DNA of 64,000 bases from Azadirachta indica (Eukaryota; Streptophyta; Magnoliopsida; Sapindales; Meliaceae), in NCBI GenBank assembly GCA_022749755.1, contig CM040444.1, positions 7,753,009 to 7,817,008 of the forward strand, given 5' to 3'. Each line of letters begins with the position of its first letter. The first letter of the stretch is position 1. The notes below the pieces were generated by a model. The model made no database searches and had not been told where the DNA came from. It was given only the letters and a program-made list of their open reading frames with translations. The position numbers were made by a program, and so were the translations under genes. Shown piece after piece: positions 1-11,227 of the stretch.

Positions 1-597
1 GTTGTCTCTGTAAAGGTAGGCTCATCAACATTCTGGGCTAGGGCCTTTAACGAAGAGGAAAATAATCTCGTCATGGTAAAGAGATTAGACATTAAAGAGA
101 AGGTCAAGACCAGGCATCGATACAAGCAGTAGTCTATAGGCACTAAGTGGAACAATATTACAATAAAACTATGAAAGAGAGGAGGTTCTGAGATGGAAAT
201 TTGGTGTTAAGGCAAGTTACACGGAACACATAGGAACCTAGGGATGGATGTCTCAGTCCCAACTGAGAGGGCTCGTACATAGTAGCTCAATGTACTTGCC
301 CCAACACATATCTATTGGAATGGTTTGCAGGACGAAGGTGAAGCATGCATGGAATGCAGAGAACCTGCACTGATATTACTTATAAGAGTCACCATGAAAG
401 CATATAACCCCCTATAAGATGGCGAATGATAAGCATAACCTAGGAAAAGCGGGAAGTTACCGTGCACCCTATGATAGCTTTGTGTAAATCTCTCCTCGAA
501 TTGCTAGCTAAGAGCACACTTCAAAGAGATGATGAATCTCTATATACAGCATCATTTTTGTGAAATGTTAATAATATTGCATGCCATTGTGATGTTG
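1..597. other. No gene recognised
   Basis: This stretch is less AT-rich than its surroundings and has stops in all frames at short intervals. No protein domain, tRNA or LTR border was recognised. It abuts the 66-bp tandem array and may belong to the same repeat. Confidence 0.4.
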
Positions 598-1030
598 CAG
601 GCATATCTTGGCCTAATCAGTTACAGTGGCATTACAAATTTGCCTTAATGCTAATTTGATACCGTAGGTGTATCTTAGATTAATCAATTGCAATGGTAGC
701 ACGAGTTTGCCTAACACCAATCTAATATCATAGATTTATCTTGGCTTAGTCTATTGCAGCATCTCTAGTTCATCTAAATACAGTGGTATATCTAATACCG
801 CATATGTATCTTGGCTTAATCTGACCCAGAGTAACACAAGTTTGCCTTTAATGCTAATTTGATATTGTAAGTGTATCTTAGCTTAATCCATCATAACGAT
901 ATTTTGAGTTTTTTTTAATCTTAATCTGATATTATAGGTGTATCTTGGCTTAATTTGCAGTTGAATTATGTAAGTTCACCTTAATGTCAATGTGATATCA
1001 TGGGTGTATCTTGGCTCAATCGATAGAGGA
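598..1030. repeat. Tandem array A, about 66-bp units
   Basis: Seven degenerate units, each marked by a TATCTTGGCTTAATC-like core. Cores start at about 604, 671, 737, 807, 874, 941 and 1007, so spacing is 66-70 bp. Units share a tail resembling TTGATATCATAGGTG. No coding potential is apparent. A shortened second copy of the array lies at 1262-1560. Confidence 0.85.
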
Positions 1031-1031
1031 T

Positions 1032-1253
1032 CTAAGAATTATACCTAATGAAATTGATGATATGATGTAGACGGAGCATTTAAAGGAGATTTACCAAAAT
1101 AACTCTATGTATGAAAAAAATTATTAATTAAATTGAAAGAACAATTCTTGCCATCATGGTACCAATTCGCAAATACGAAAAAATAACAATGAAAAGTTCA
1201 AATAGTAGGATCAACAAACTCAGTAAGAGCATCGCTGGCAACAGCACCACCTT
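1032..1253. repeat. Dispersed direct repeat, copy 1
   Basis: About 220 bp beginning near CTAAGAATTATACCTAATG and ending near CAACAGCACCACCTT. A clearly related copy lies at 2533-2745 in the same orientation. It separates the two tandem arrays, so it was probably part of the unit that was duplicated. Origin unknown, possibly part of an LTR element. Confidence 0.8.
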
Positions 1254-1261
1254 CCAATTTG

Positions 1262-1560
1262 ATAGGTGCATCTTGGCTTAATCAATTGCAATGGTAGCGT
1301 GAGTTCGCCCTAACGCCAATCTGATATCGTGGGTATATCTTGGCTTAGTCTATTGCAGTAACATTTTAATTTCACCTAAATATCGTGGTATATCTAATAC
1401 TGTAAGTGTATCTTGACTTAAACAAAGATATTTTGAGTTCACCTTAATACTAATCCGTTACCATAGGTGTATCTTGGCTTAATTTACAGTTGCATTATGT
1501 AAGTTTACCTTAATCCCAATTTGATATCATAGGTGTATCTTGGCTCAATCAATAGAGGAC
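1262..1560. repeat. Tandem array B, copy of array A with one unit missing
   Basis: Five units with cores at about 1269, 1335, 1409, 1470 and 1536. By internal sequence they match units 2, 3, 5, 6 and 7 of array A in order; unit 4 is absent. The last unit ends with the same short tail (CAATCAATAGAGGA-like) as array A. Confidence 0.75.
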
Positions 1561-2532
1561 TAAAGAAAGTTAATAGCTCACCTCAGTTGGAATCATTGTC
1601 GAAGCCTATATATTAGCCCAACAGGTAAAATTGCCGCTAAGATGGCACTTTAACTTCATGTAATGTGGTTTTTTATATGTCACCGCAATGATCTATTATG
1701 CTAAGCATGTTCTTGTTAATGCTACTATAGATTTTATTATGCCCATATTGATGAATGTTTAAAAGTGTAGGTTTATCAAGAGAAATATTATAATTTACAC
1801 TTAATAAGGTCTTTTGTTTTACCTATATAAAGGAAGATGTGAAAGTGAGGAGGGATATATTTTTTTACCATTTCTATTTTCTTTTTGTAATTTGAACTTC
1901 AATTAAATAATATCTTTCTAAATTAGAAATTAGGGTTAAGGGTGTAGTTTTGTTGATTTTATAGCATTTATTCTTTTATTATTCTAAGTTGTGCTTAATG
2001 CAAAATCTTTTTAATTGAGTGAATTATATTTCTTAAAAGTGTTTTGGTTTGTTAGGAGACTTGAATCATTGTTAACAGAAGGTACACTGAATGCTTGCAC
2101 ATTTTCTACAAATCAAGAATAAGGTATGGTATATTTTTCACAAATAAATTGAATGATTAATTTTTTATTTTATTACCTTTTCTTAAAAGAGGTATTGTGA
2201 TATATTTCAATATATTTATTTTCCGATTAAGATTATCTATTAAGTAATTCTTAATTGAGTTTAAAAAAATGAGTGCAAAATGATTTCTATAATTATCAAC
2301 AAAATGAATCCCTAATACCCTAATAATTAATAATATTACATTCAACAAGTAACAAATTCATTTCATTTTCATCCTATTTGGACATTGGATTTGTGAACCT
2401 TATATAACGTATTCCCTGTAAACTGACACTCGGACTTCCAAACTTTATTATTTGAGACAACTTATATTTGAGAGTTATAATCTTTAAGTTGTAGCACATA
2501 TAGTATTTTCTTATAGATATCACCCTAGGGTT
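1561..2532. other. AT-rich intergenic DNA, no gene seen
   Basis: No recognisable domain, repeat or RNA gene. The only open frame of note (minus strand, 2157-2348) is low-complexity and unlikely to be coding. Confidence 0.45.
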
Positions 2533-2745
2533 ACTTAGAATTGTGCCTAACAAAATTGATGATATGATGTAGAGGAAGCATTTAAAGGAGATTACTAAAA
2601 CAACTCCATGTTAGAAAAGAAAAAAATTATTAATTAAATTAAAAGAAAAATTCTTGCCATCACGAAATGTAAAAATAACATTGAAAAGTTCAAATCCCAG
2701 GATCAACAAACTCGATAGGAGCATCCCTAGCAACAACACTACCTT
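2533..2745. repeat. Dispersed direct repeat, copy 2
   Basis: Copy of the segment at 1032-1253, with shared blocks such as AAATTGATGATATGATGTAG and GGATCAACAAACTC. It has diverged by substitutions and small indels, and runs directly into the gag-like remnant that follows. Confidence 0.8.
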
Positions 2746-2859
2746 ATTCAGTCCCTTTGGCCTCCTCGATAATGTTCAAGTTAGATAATTCTCCTGCTTA
2801 AAAGAGAAGTTCATCTAGCTCATGCCAAAGAAATTATCCTTTTTGTAGATCCCCCCCTG

Positions 2860-3185
2860 ACATTTTCAATGCCCGGTTAGCTAGTTGGCATTACATTCCA
2901 TCTCTATCTGGGCTATCGTTGCTGCATGGCACTCTTTTTCTATTGTTAATGCTTCCTCAGCCCTAGCGCACTTCACCTCAACAACGACAATAGAGTCTTG
3001 AAGTCAATCCCAGCTTGTCTTGGGAAATGACTAAGTTGGCTTTAACCTTAGTTACCTTCTCCTAAAAAGACTCTACCTCCTTTATAAGGTATGCCACCTC
3101 TCATTTCTTAGCTTTTATAACTTGATTAAAGGTAGCTGTCAATTTTCAGAGATTCAGGAGGCTGGCATAAGCTTTGTACACCTTC
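2860..3185 (-). mobile_element. Decayed gypsy-type gag-like coiled coil
   Basis: Translated on the minus strand in shifting frames, this stretch gives Ala/Glu/Lys-rich coiled-coil text, for example VKCARAEEALTIEKE and KVKANLVISQDKLGL. Several stops and frame changes interrupt it. This composition is typical of the C-terminal half of plant gypsy-type gag-like proteins (the same kind of protein as at 14990-17755). Non-functional. The assignment rests on composition and style only. Confidence 0.4.
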
Positions 3186-3985
3186 TTACTCCTAAAATGA
3201 ACATAGGTTGAAAGCTAAAACACAAAAGAAAAAGCCAGGTCATAAGTTACACGAAAAAAAGATACACGACAGTATAAGAAATATACCTTGAGCATTGTAT
3301 TCTCTACCACGGCCAAAAACTCACCAAAAGGCTTGCTAGAACTATAAGAGGAGAGTTTTGAAAAGCAACAAAAGCAAATTATAAAGTAAAGAAGAAAGAA
3401 AAGTGATTTTCTCTCTGATTTATACCCAGGTGGTAAAAGAATGACACTGATTAATTAATCCAGCAATAAAGAAACTACCATGTAGCACGGAGTAATGGTT
3501 GAAAGGATGCCTTAAAGCAATGGGTATTAAAACCCCATTAAGAGCATGATTGACAAAATAATTATTAATGGATTATGCAACTATCAAAATTCAAACCATC
3601 TCTTTAAAAAATTTGAAAGGGTGAAAACTTTGGGCTCCAACTGAGGTAGGCTAAAATTTTACCCTTTTAATATTCAGAAAAAAATGATCTATCACATGGT
3701 AGATGTCAAGAAGGAATATGATTTAAATCCTCCTGTTTCCAAGGCCAACAAGATAGTAGTTTCCACTCCTCTTGATAACTCTTGGTATGAAAACTAGGGG
3801 CTTCTGCTGTAGGAAGATCTTCGACGACCACATGGTATCTGCAACCCCAAAAATAATATTGACATGGCAAAAGATGAGATATACAACTGAGGCACATAAG
3901 GAGCAAGTGAATTACAAGGATGGCTACCTTAGAAATGAGCTCGAGCCACCACAATACAGCCTGTATCTTGGGGCCACTAGCTTAA
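3186..3985. other. Probable retroelement debris, no gene assigned
   Basis: Short overlapping open frames occur on both strands around 3706-4005, but none matches a family I recognise. The context (gag-like remnant on one side, LTR-like promoter on the other) suggests internal retrotransposon sequence. Confidence 0.35.
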
Positions 3986-3989
3986 GGTT

Positions 3990-4515
3990 AAAACACGCAA
4001 CCTAAGCCCATTAGGTTGCAATAGTCTGGTCAGTAGATCCTACAACGCCTAATTTGCAATAATGAGTCCTACAACTAAAAAGGTCTTAATCATGACCTAT
4101 ACTACTAGAGGGAAAATATTGGATTCATTACAAGTACAAACGAAAGTAAGGCCATTGAGCCTTCATCTAACAATAACCAATGAGGAAGCAACACGTAGGA
4201 TAAAAGACAATTGAAGTTTCATATCCTTGATATAGAATGAGTGCATAAGGATAAAAGTCCAATTGACGGTACAGTCCTCATTTTAGTTAGAACAATGGTT
4301 GCCTAAAGGAAATTTTTGGAGGAAAACCATCTTTTCCTACACCTATATAAACCCCGAGCTTCTTTAGGTAAAAGGTTCAATAATTTCTTCACACTCCCTT
4401 TTATTACTTGAAATATATGCACGAATATTTGTGTTCCCAATTTATTATTTCTCCCACACACATTCGCCTAAATTGAATGTCGAAGGGGGTTTGTCAACAA
4501 CACCATCAACACCCA
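3990..4515 (+). mobile_element. LTR-like segment of a gypsy element
   Basis: A TATA motif is followed by a C-rich leader and a run ending in GTCGAAGGGGG, a layout common in LTRs of Tat-type gypsy elements. No second LTR, primer site or target duplication could be matched, so the borders are approximate. Confidence 0.35.
4344..4351 (+). promoter_or_regulatory. TATA box in LTR-like segment
   Basis: TATATAAA followed by CCCCGAGC. Probably the promoter of the decayed LTR and not of a host gene, since no open frame follows. Confidence 0.4.
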
Positions 4516-7020
4516 CTGAACTTTTTTTGCCTTGTAATTAGATACTAGGTGGAAGCCCAAGGTTATTCGAGGCTCTTGTACTACCAAATTGAAGCTGCTT
4601 GCCGACATGCACCACCATCCCCCCATGGATGTGCTTTCCTATGAGTATAAATAGTATTTGTTGATTGGGGTTTGTCCTACGTAGAATACACGTGGTAGTG
4701 TTTTGAATTTCAACATCAACAAAAATATTTTTTCTTTTTATCATTTTCTACTTTTATTTTTATTTTATAATTAAAAATTTTATATTGTTTACAATAAATT
4801 ATTTGAAGTTATGTACACACATATATATATAAACTCTTATCTAAAAATTTAATTTTCATTCATGAATATTTATTATGTATATTTTGGTTATTTCCTTTAT
4901 TACAACATTTTCAAAACAAAATTTATCAAAAGTACAAATTTACTTTTCAAATTCATAGTACCATTGAAAGAAAAATTTACCAAATATTAAACTAAATCCT
5001 TTTAAATTTTGCTATTGCTACAGTACAGTAGAAACAAATTATTTTAATATTCACAGTAATCCTAAATTGCCTTTCATTCAAAAGTCTACACTTATTGATA
5101 TCATGGTAATTTATCCATGCCCTCACTCTCGTAGCACTTAAACTTTCTGAATTTAGAAGCATCCTTTTGTCTCGATTCGTTGATTCGTACGTAAGGTTAC
5201 TGTTTTCTTGTTCAATTTTTGATCTAATTTTTTTAGAGTTTATTTAAGACTGATTCATACATTTTACCATGCTTTAATTTTATGAGTTGCATGGTTAAAT
5301 TGTTAGTAATAGGTATTTGAATGCTCATTAATTGGAGTTTCAGCTTTGTTTGGTGTCCAATTTAGCTAGCTGAGATCAAATTGGGTTTTAAATTATGGTT
5401 AGGCTGCAGGAGTTGATTTGAGGGCTCTTTGTACCCTAGGCTTTAGTTTTGATTAATTGCTTTAAGATTAGATTCTGTCAAAATTTTTGTGCTTTTATTT
5501 TCATATAGATTTTGCTTTTCTATTCTAATGTTGTTTGCTTTTTGTATGGGACATTGTTTAGATCCTCATGACAATTTGTCAAAAGCTATAACAGACCATA
5601 AACATTGTGCACGATTTGGTCAAGCAAGAGCTTGTCGAATTGTAATAATCTTGAGTTAGTCGATGATAGTAGTGATTCTGGAGATGAGATTTGTGTTTCT
5701 CTTTGGTTGGTCAAGTGGGAATACTTAAAGATAGATTACATAAAGGCAGAGTTAGAAACATTATGATGATTTATAGCTTAGTTTGCAAGAGAGAGAAAAA
5801 ATTGCCGGCTTCGGAGCATATTCGATGCTTGATCGAGATGTCGCTTACGCTTATGCTAAAAATTCCAACATCCAAGCACAACACTGATCACTATTTGATT
5901 CTACTCTTTAACCCAGTACAACACTAATTCACATTGAACCAAGATTGATAATCATTAACGCGAACCAACTTTATTGGAAGTCATTACGCCACCTCCAATG
6001 TTATCTTTTTCTGTTAAAGTTAATTGCTAAAATTGTAAAAAGGAATTTTGGCTGGGAAAATAAATTTGGGGTATTTTCACATATCTCTCCTAAAGTTTAT
6101 GGAAATCTGAGTTTGAAGGAAGGTTTGTGGAAAGGGATAGAAACCTCCTCTACAACATTTGTCTCCTAGCAAAAAGCAGTATGCCTATCAAAGTTACTCC
6201 AAAATTCTCTCCATAGGTCAAACAACACCAATTATCTGAAATTTCACTTCAATCATTACAAATGTATAATCATACAAAATCCCCAAGAATGAAGATTATG
6301 AAATAATATTATGGCTCAAAGTTGGAAATATTTTGCAAAAGGGTCCAGAAATCCCAAATGAACACAAAATCCACCCAATACGATGATCATTTACCATTGT
6401 ACATTTTGTCACATAGCCACCAAAAATCATTAGCTACCGTCATACATTCCTAGTTAGCCAACTTTATTTCATTGTTGGGCAATTTGTAGTGAGGGTTGCC
6501 AATAAATGAAGGTAAGAATGTTGCATTTGTTGCAAAGTCTGTAATTTTGCTGTCTTGGTCCTTTCCTAACATATATAAAAGATAATTGCTCAGTTAATTT
6601 GCAAGTTTATCGTGTTAAAAAAAATCTTATGATGATATATTTCATATTATAGGAATTTTTTTAAGTATTTGAATAGAAATGAGATGGTTGTTGCTCATTT
6701 GGTTGTAGATCTTGATGCATTAATAGAAACTCTATCAAGGTTAGGCATTGTTGAATTCTCATAATTCTAAAGGAATTTCTTTAAGCTCTCTTTGCAAGGT
6801 CGAGGTAACCCGATTTTGTATTTAGATAGTTTCTTGTTGATAGATGCCCTTGAAGGATATTGCACGTTAATTGAAAATTTTAACCTTTTTAGTGTTTTTG
6901 CTAGCCGGTGCTATTTTTTCAAGTTATCAGTTAAAACTGCATTACCCTTCATCTATCACAATTTTCTTATTTTTTTAACCAATTAATTTTATGCTTCTAT
7001 CTCGATGGGAATAGAAGTTT
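4516..7020. other. AT-rich intergenic DNA, no gene seen
   Basis: Several open frames of 60-80 codons (minus 4538-4744; plus 5691-5927, 5945-6169, 6792-6986) show no family signature and no splice logic linking them. They may be internal debris of a CACTA element whose right-end motif lies at 8436-8447, but nothing in the frames proves it. Confidence 0.35.
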
Positions 7021-7132
7021 CCCACAATGAGCCGAACAAGTGGAACCATAATTAATGAGTCGAACCAGTGGAACCATTATTAATGAGCCAAACTAGTGGT
7101 TTAAACTGCTTCTTTTAATGATATTAATTTGG

Positions 7133-7195
7133 TTAGACTCGAACATGTGACCTTAGTGAAGAAGACCAATACCTTAACCACTACACCAAATATAT
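7133..7195 (-). mobile_element. tRNA-derived SINE-like head, left arm
   Basis: Read on the minus strand, an A-box-like TGGTGTAGTGGTTAAGG (7172-7188) is followed by a B-box-like GTTCGAGTC (7136-7144) at a tRNA-like distance. The promoter layout matches plant SINEs. It is one arm of an inverted pair; homology continues outward to about 7025. Confidence 0.55.
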
Positions 7196-7369
7196 TTCAA
7201 ATTTTAATAATCTAAATTCAAATTATTATATAAAATTTTAATGATCATAAAATTATTTTCAATAATAATTTCTTATATTAACCAAAATAATTTTTATTAT
7301 TATAGAAAATTATTATATATGTATTGTCATAAGGTTATTTATTAAGAATTGAAAAATATATCATTAAAA

Positions 7370-7435
7370 TATATTTGGTGTACTGGCTAAGATATTGGTT
7401 TTTTTTTTTAAAGATCACATGTTTGAATCTAACTA
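7370..7435 (+). mobile_element. tRNA-derived SINE-like head, right arm
   Basis: Plus-strand counterpart of the unit at 7133-7195, with TTTGGTGTACTGGCTAAG then GTTTGAATCT in the same order. Both boxes are weaker. A T-run replaces part of the spacer. Homology to the left arm continues outward to about 7530. The pair could instead be a long-armed foldback element that captured a tRNA-like sequence. Confidence 0.5.
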
Positions 7436-7530
7436 AAGTGATATTATTTTCTAAACTTTTAGAAACGAGTTTAAATTAAACTATTTGGTTCAATCAGTTC
7501 AAATCATGGTTCAATTAGTTCTTATGTAAA

Positions 7531-8435
7531 TTATCAAAGGGCAAAACCAAAAAATTATAAAGGCCAGTGGTGATTGGTATTAAATAAAACTTATGGGATG
7601 ATGGGCTACTAGGCCGAAAATGAGAGGGTATAGGTTAAATTATTGAATATAATAAATTGTATATGTGTAGTATTCATTTCTTAAAAATGAATGAATTTTA
7701 TATGATTATATTTTACTGTTGTATTGTGAGTTTATGTGGTTGGGGAGTGGCTTTCCTCAACTAATATTTGAAGTCAACGAGTTGCTTTCTATTTGTTGGT
7801 TTCTTTTGGATTTAATTTAAAGAATATATACGAAGGGCTTAGTTCTATTAATGTGATAATGCCTGACAAGAAAACTACTCAAAGTAGCATGCTACATGCT
7901 TTTGGTTCTCGGACAGATGCTTGATGCTCTTGGTCAAAATTTTAAGGGATTGAATACTTGTAGTTTGTGCTTGAATATGTTATTGACTGTTGTTTGTAGT
8001 AGATATATATTTGTACTTTGTGCTCGAAGGTATGTTTATTGAACTTGTGTTTATCATTGAATTATGTACGTTTGCTTTGTAGTTACTATATTTTGATTTG
8101 CATTAAAAATTAATTTTATTTTTTTAATAATAAATATTATTTTTAATTTTTTATTAAAAAAATATTTATTGACATTAATCTTGTGTCAGTGAACGATCAA
8201 TAACATAATAAAAATTTAAAAGAAAAATTATATTATCTTGATACAAAAGTTTCAATAAAGTAGTGATAGCAAAGTTTGAATAACGTCTTAATATTTTGGG
8301 ATAAATAATTACCTTATATTTTTTTGTAAATACTAAACTTAGTGCCACTATTTATTATTTAAGGCGTTCTCGATACTTTGAACATATGTCAATAAATATA
8401 TCACTAATACTAAATTAATATTAGTCATAGCCGAA
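7531..8435. other. AT-rich intergenic DNA, no gene seen
   Basis: No coding signal. Motifs such as GATACTTTGAACATATG near the right side resemble the GATACT/AGTATC subterminal motifs of the CACTA element at 59134-63199. Confidence 0.35.
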
Positions 8436-8447
8436 TTTCTAGTAGTG
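8436..8447. other. CACTA-type terminal inverted repeat (right end)
   Basis: TTTCTAGTAGTG is the reverse complement of CACTACTAGAAA, the classic En/Spm (CACTA) terminus. No matching left terminus was found upstream in the window, so the element is truncated or degraded. Confidence 0.4.
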
Positions 8448-8480
8448 ACTAGAATTAAAGTGTATACTAAACCATATTCT

Positions 8481-8985
8481 AAGAATCCAACAATATTGTT
8501 TCTCTATTTATTGTTCAAAATAACTCTAGATATTTAGGTTGGGTGAAAAAGCCCTGCTCGGCCCGGCTCTAGTGAAGCCTTTTACAAGGAGGGGTTCTAA
8601 TTTTAGGCTGAGCTTAGGCTTTTGTTTGAAAACTCATATATATATGCCAGGCCGAGTTTGCATACCTAGAATTTGCACCAAAACATATATATTTAGATGA
8701 ATCTAGGTCAAATTTTTTGGAACCTAACTAGGATCCAATGCTTTTTACAAACTTAAATCCAAGCCTTAGAGCTTGGATTTGAAACTTGGCTCGACCTGAG
8801 ACGAGTCAAAGCTCGGCCCAGATAAGCTATAATCTAGGCCCAGGCTCAAGCTGAGTTGAAATAACATTTTTCAGGTCCAAGCCCAGCTTTTAAAAACCCA
8901 GTTTGAACCTAAAAAATTGTTCATCCTATAAATATTTTAAGAATCCAGCCGTCTTTTTTCTCTATTTGTTGTCCAAAATAACTCT
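8481..8985. repeat. GC-richer insertion flanked by about 48-bp direct repeats
   Basis: Two copies of a stretch beginning AAGAATCCA and ending AAAATAACTCTA lie at 8481-8529 and 8939-8985. Between them is about 410 bp with many GGCCC/GGCTC motifs, unlike the AT-rich surroundings. This resembles a small non-autonomous element, or a local duplication that trapped one. No coding capacity. Confidence 0.5.
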
Positions 8986-9596
8986 ATAGCATGTAAATAA
9001 ATTAAATATACCTGTCATGAGAATGGAGAGGCCTGTATGCATGAGAGTTCTACAGCACTAGACAGCTATTAAAATGGGAAAAATTAATTTAATTAAAACA
9101 TATGTGATAGAATTTATATTTCTAGTCATTATGGTGTTTTCTTGGAAATATGAAAAGTGTTTCTATTGGCATTTGAAAATTTAAATTTACATTTTGTTTG
9201 AAGATAAAGGCTTTTTTTTTCAAAGATTTAGTTTAATACTCTTATTAATTATAATAATTTAAAAAATATTATTAAAAATTTCAATTTTTTAAAAAAGACA
9301 ACAAAACTATGTTGAAAAAGAGCACACCATGGATATCGAGTAATTAGTGCAGATGGGTGATTATGGCTAATAATAATACAAAGGGTAATAAATGATAAAT
9401 GTTAATTTTTTTAATATAAAATTAATATTTTAGATTCTAAGACTAGGCAGCATTAATATTGCTGATGTATTTTAGAATTTGATTATGGTACACTAATAGT
9501 GATTTTTTTAAAAAAAAAAATTGTGTTAAAACTTTTATTACTATTATAAATCTTTCCAATTTGACTTTACACAATAAAACAATATATCTACTATCT

Positions 9597-10002
9597 ACTG
9601 GTGATGGCAACGGGGCAGGGACCCCAATCCCCACCCGTGCCCTTGGTTGAACTTTGAATTCTCATTCTCGCCCTATTCTCAGTTTGGGCAAACCGAGGAT
9701 GAGTTGGGAATATCCCAAATTTGGACGGAGATCCCTATAGATCTCCAATCTCCGTATTAACTCCGGTAGACTTTTTAAAAAAGAAATTTATAATTTTAAG
9801 ACTTAAACATTAAACGTATGAAAAAAATATAACACTTTATCATTGTACTACTTATGTTCATTAATTAAAACATATAAATAAAAATATTTAACAAAAAATA
9901 TATATTTAATTTATATCTTTTAAAATATTATAGCTTTTAGATTATTATTGTTATTATTATTAATTTTATTGCATGATTCAAATTCAATAATTATAATATA
10001 TA

Positions 10003-10053
<51 letters not shown>

Positions 10054-10975
10054 ATATAAAACAATTGAAATTTAATAATTATAACTATTACTATTAATAA
10101 TTTTATAACGTGAGACAAATTAAATTCAATAATTATAACTATTATTATTAATGTACCAATAATTTTATCTTTAACAATTATTGAAAAATAATTTTAAATT
10201 ATTATATCAATATAAATAATTTTATAATCTAAAAAAATTCAAATTTAATAATTACAACTATTATTATCATGAACAGTAATCTAACAATAATTTTATTTAT
10301 ACAAATTGACTATTATTGTATGATTATCCGAACACATTTATACAAATTGATTTAATTAATTATATTTGTTAATATATATAAATATAAAAATTCTAAGTAT
10401 CACAAAAACATATTTAAAATATTAAAATCATTGACTAAATATATAGTACTTAAAGTATTTAACAAAAAATAACTAATATAATTATTGATTTTTAATTTGT
10501 TGTTAAAAATATATCATTTAACTATTATATTTTATTAATTTTATTAATTTTTAGTTATATTAGCAAATTTTGTTATTGTGAAAATAATTTTAAAATTGAT
10601 TAAATTGAAAATTTGGTAAATATTTATCATTTATTAAGGACCTGATTAATTTTATTAAAAAATTATAAACTTTTTTTGAAGGACGTATTTGACTAAAATG
10701 AAAACTATAATAGATTTATAATTATTTATTAAATAAAATGGATACTTATATAATTATCAACGTAAATTATGAATTTGGATCGGGGAATCGGGGACGGGGC
10801 AGGGAGAAAGGCCCATCTCCTTCCCCGACCTATTTTTGAAATGGGAACGAATTTTTGTTCCTATACCCAATCCAGTCTCCGAATTTTTAAAAGAATTTGC
10901 TCCAATCTATGCTTCGAATGGGGTGGACTCCCAACTCTGCTGAGAAAATTGCCAACCAAATACCTATTGTGTATT
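9597..10975. mobile_element. Probable non-autonomous element with GGGGC-rich ends
   Basis: Both ends carry GC-rich text unlike the AT-rich centre: near 9600 GATGGCAACGGGGCAGGG, and near 10780-10950 CGGGGACGGGGCAGGG plus an inverted GTTGGCAA-type terminus. In copy 2 only the right part is kept (22311-22500). This suggests a Class II type insertion older than the segment duplication, with the left part lost from copy 2. Borders are uncertain. Confidence 0.35.
10003..10051. repeat. (ATT)n microsatellite
   Basis: About 16 uninterrupted ATT units inside the AT-rich centre of the candidate element. Absent from the duplicate segment. Confidence 0.95.
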
Positions 10976-11227
10976 ATATTGCAGATAGTTTAATAAATTA
11001 GTATAAAACCTAACAGAATACCAGATTATAATCAGGAAAGACCCTATTTCCTTCTCTACTTGGCTTTTAGGAATAAGGAAATATGTAATAAAACAAACTA
11101 AAATGGATATTACTTACTAATTGTTCTACTAAAAATGAAAACAAGAAGAATGACGAACTGTATGTTAGTTACTAATTGTTCAGCTTTTTATTTAATAAAA
11201 TTTTGGAACTCGAGAAACATATAAAAT

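Noticed and set aside
598..1560. CRISPR-like regular repeats
   Set aside because: Units are contiguous, degenerate, 66 bp long and without unique spacers, in a plant nuclear context.
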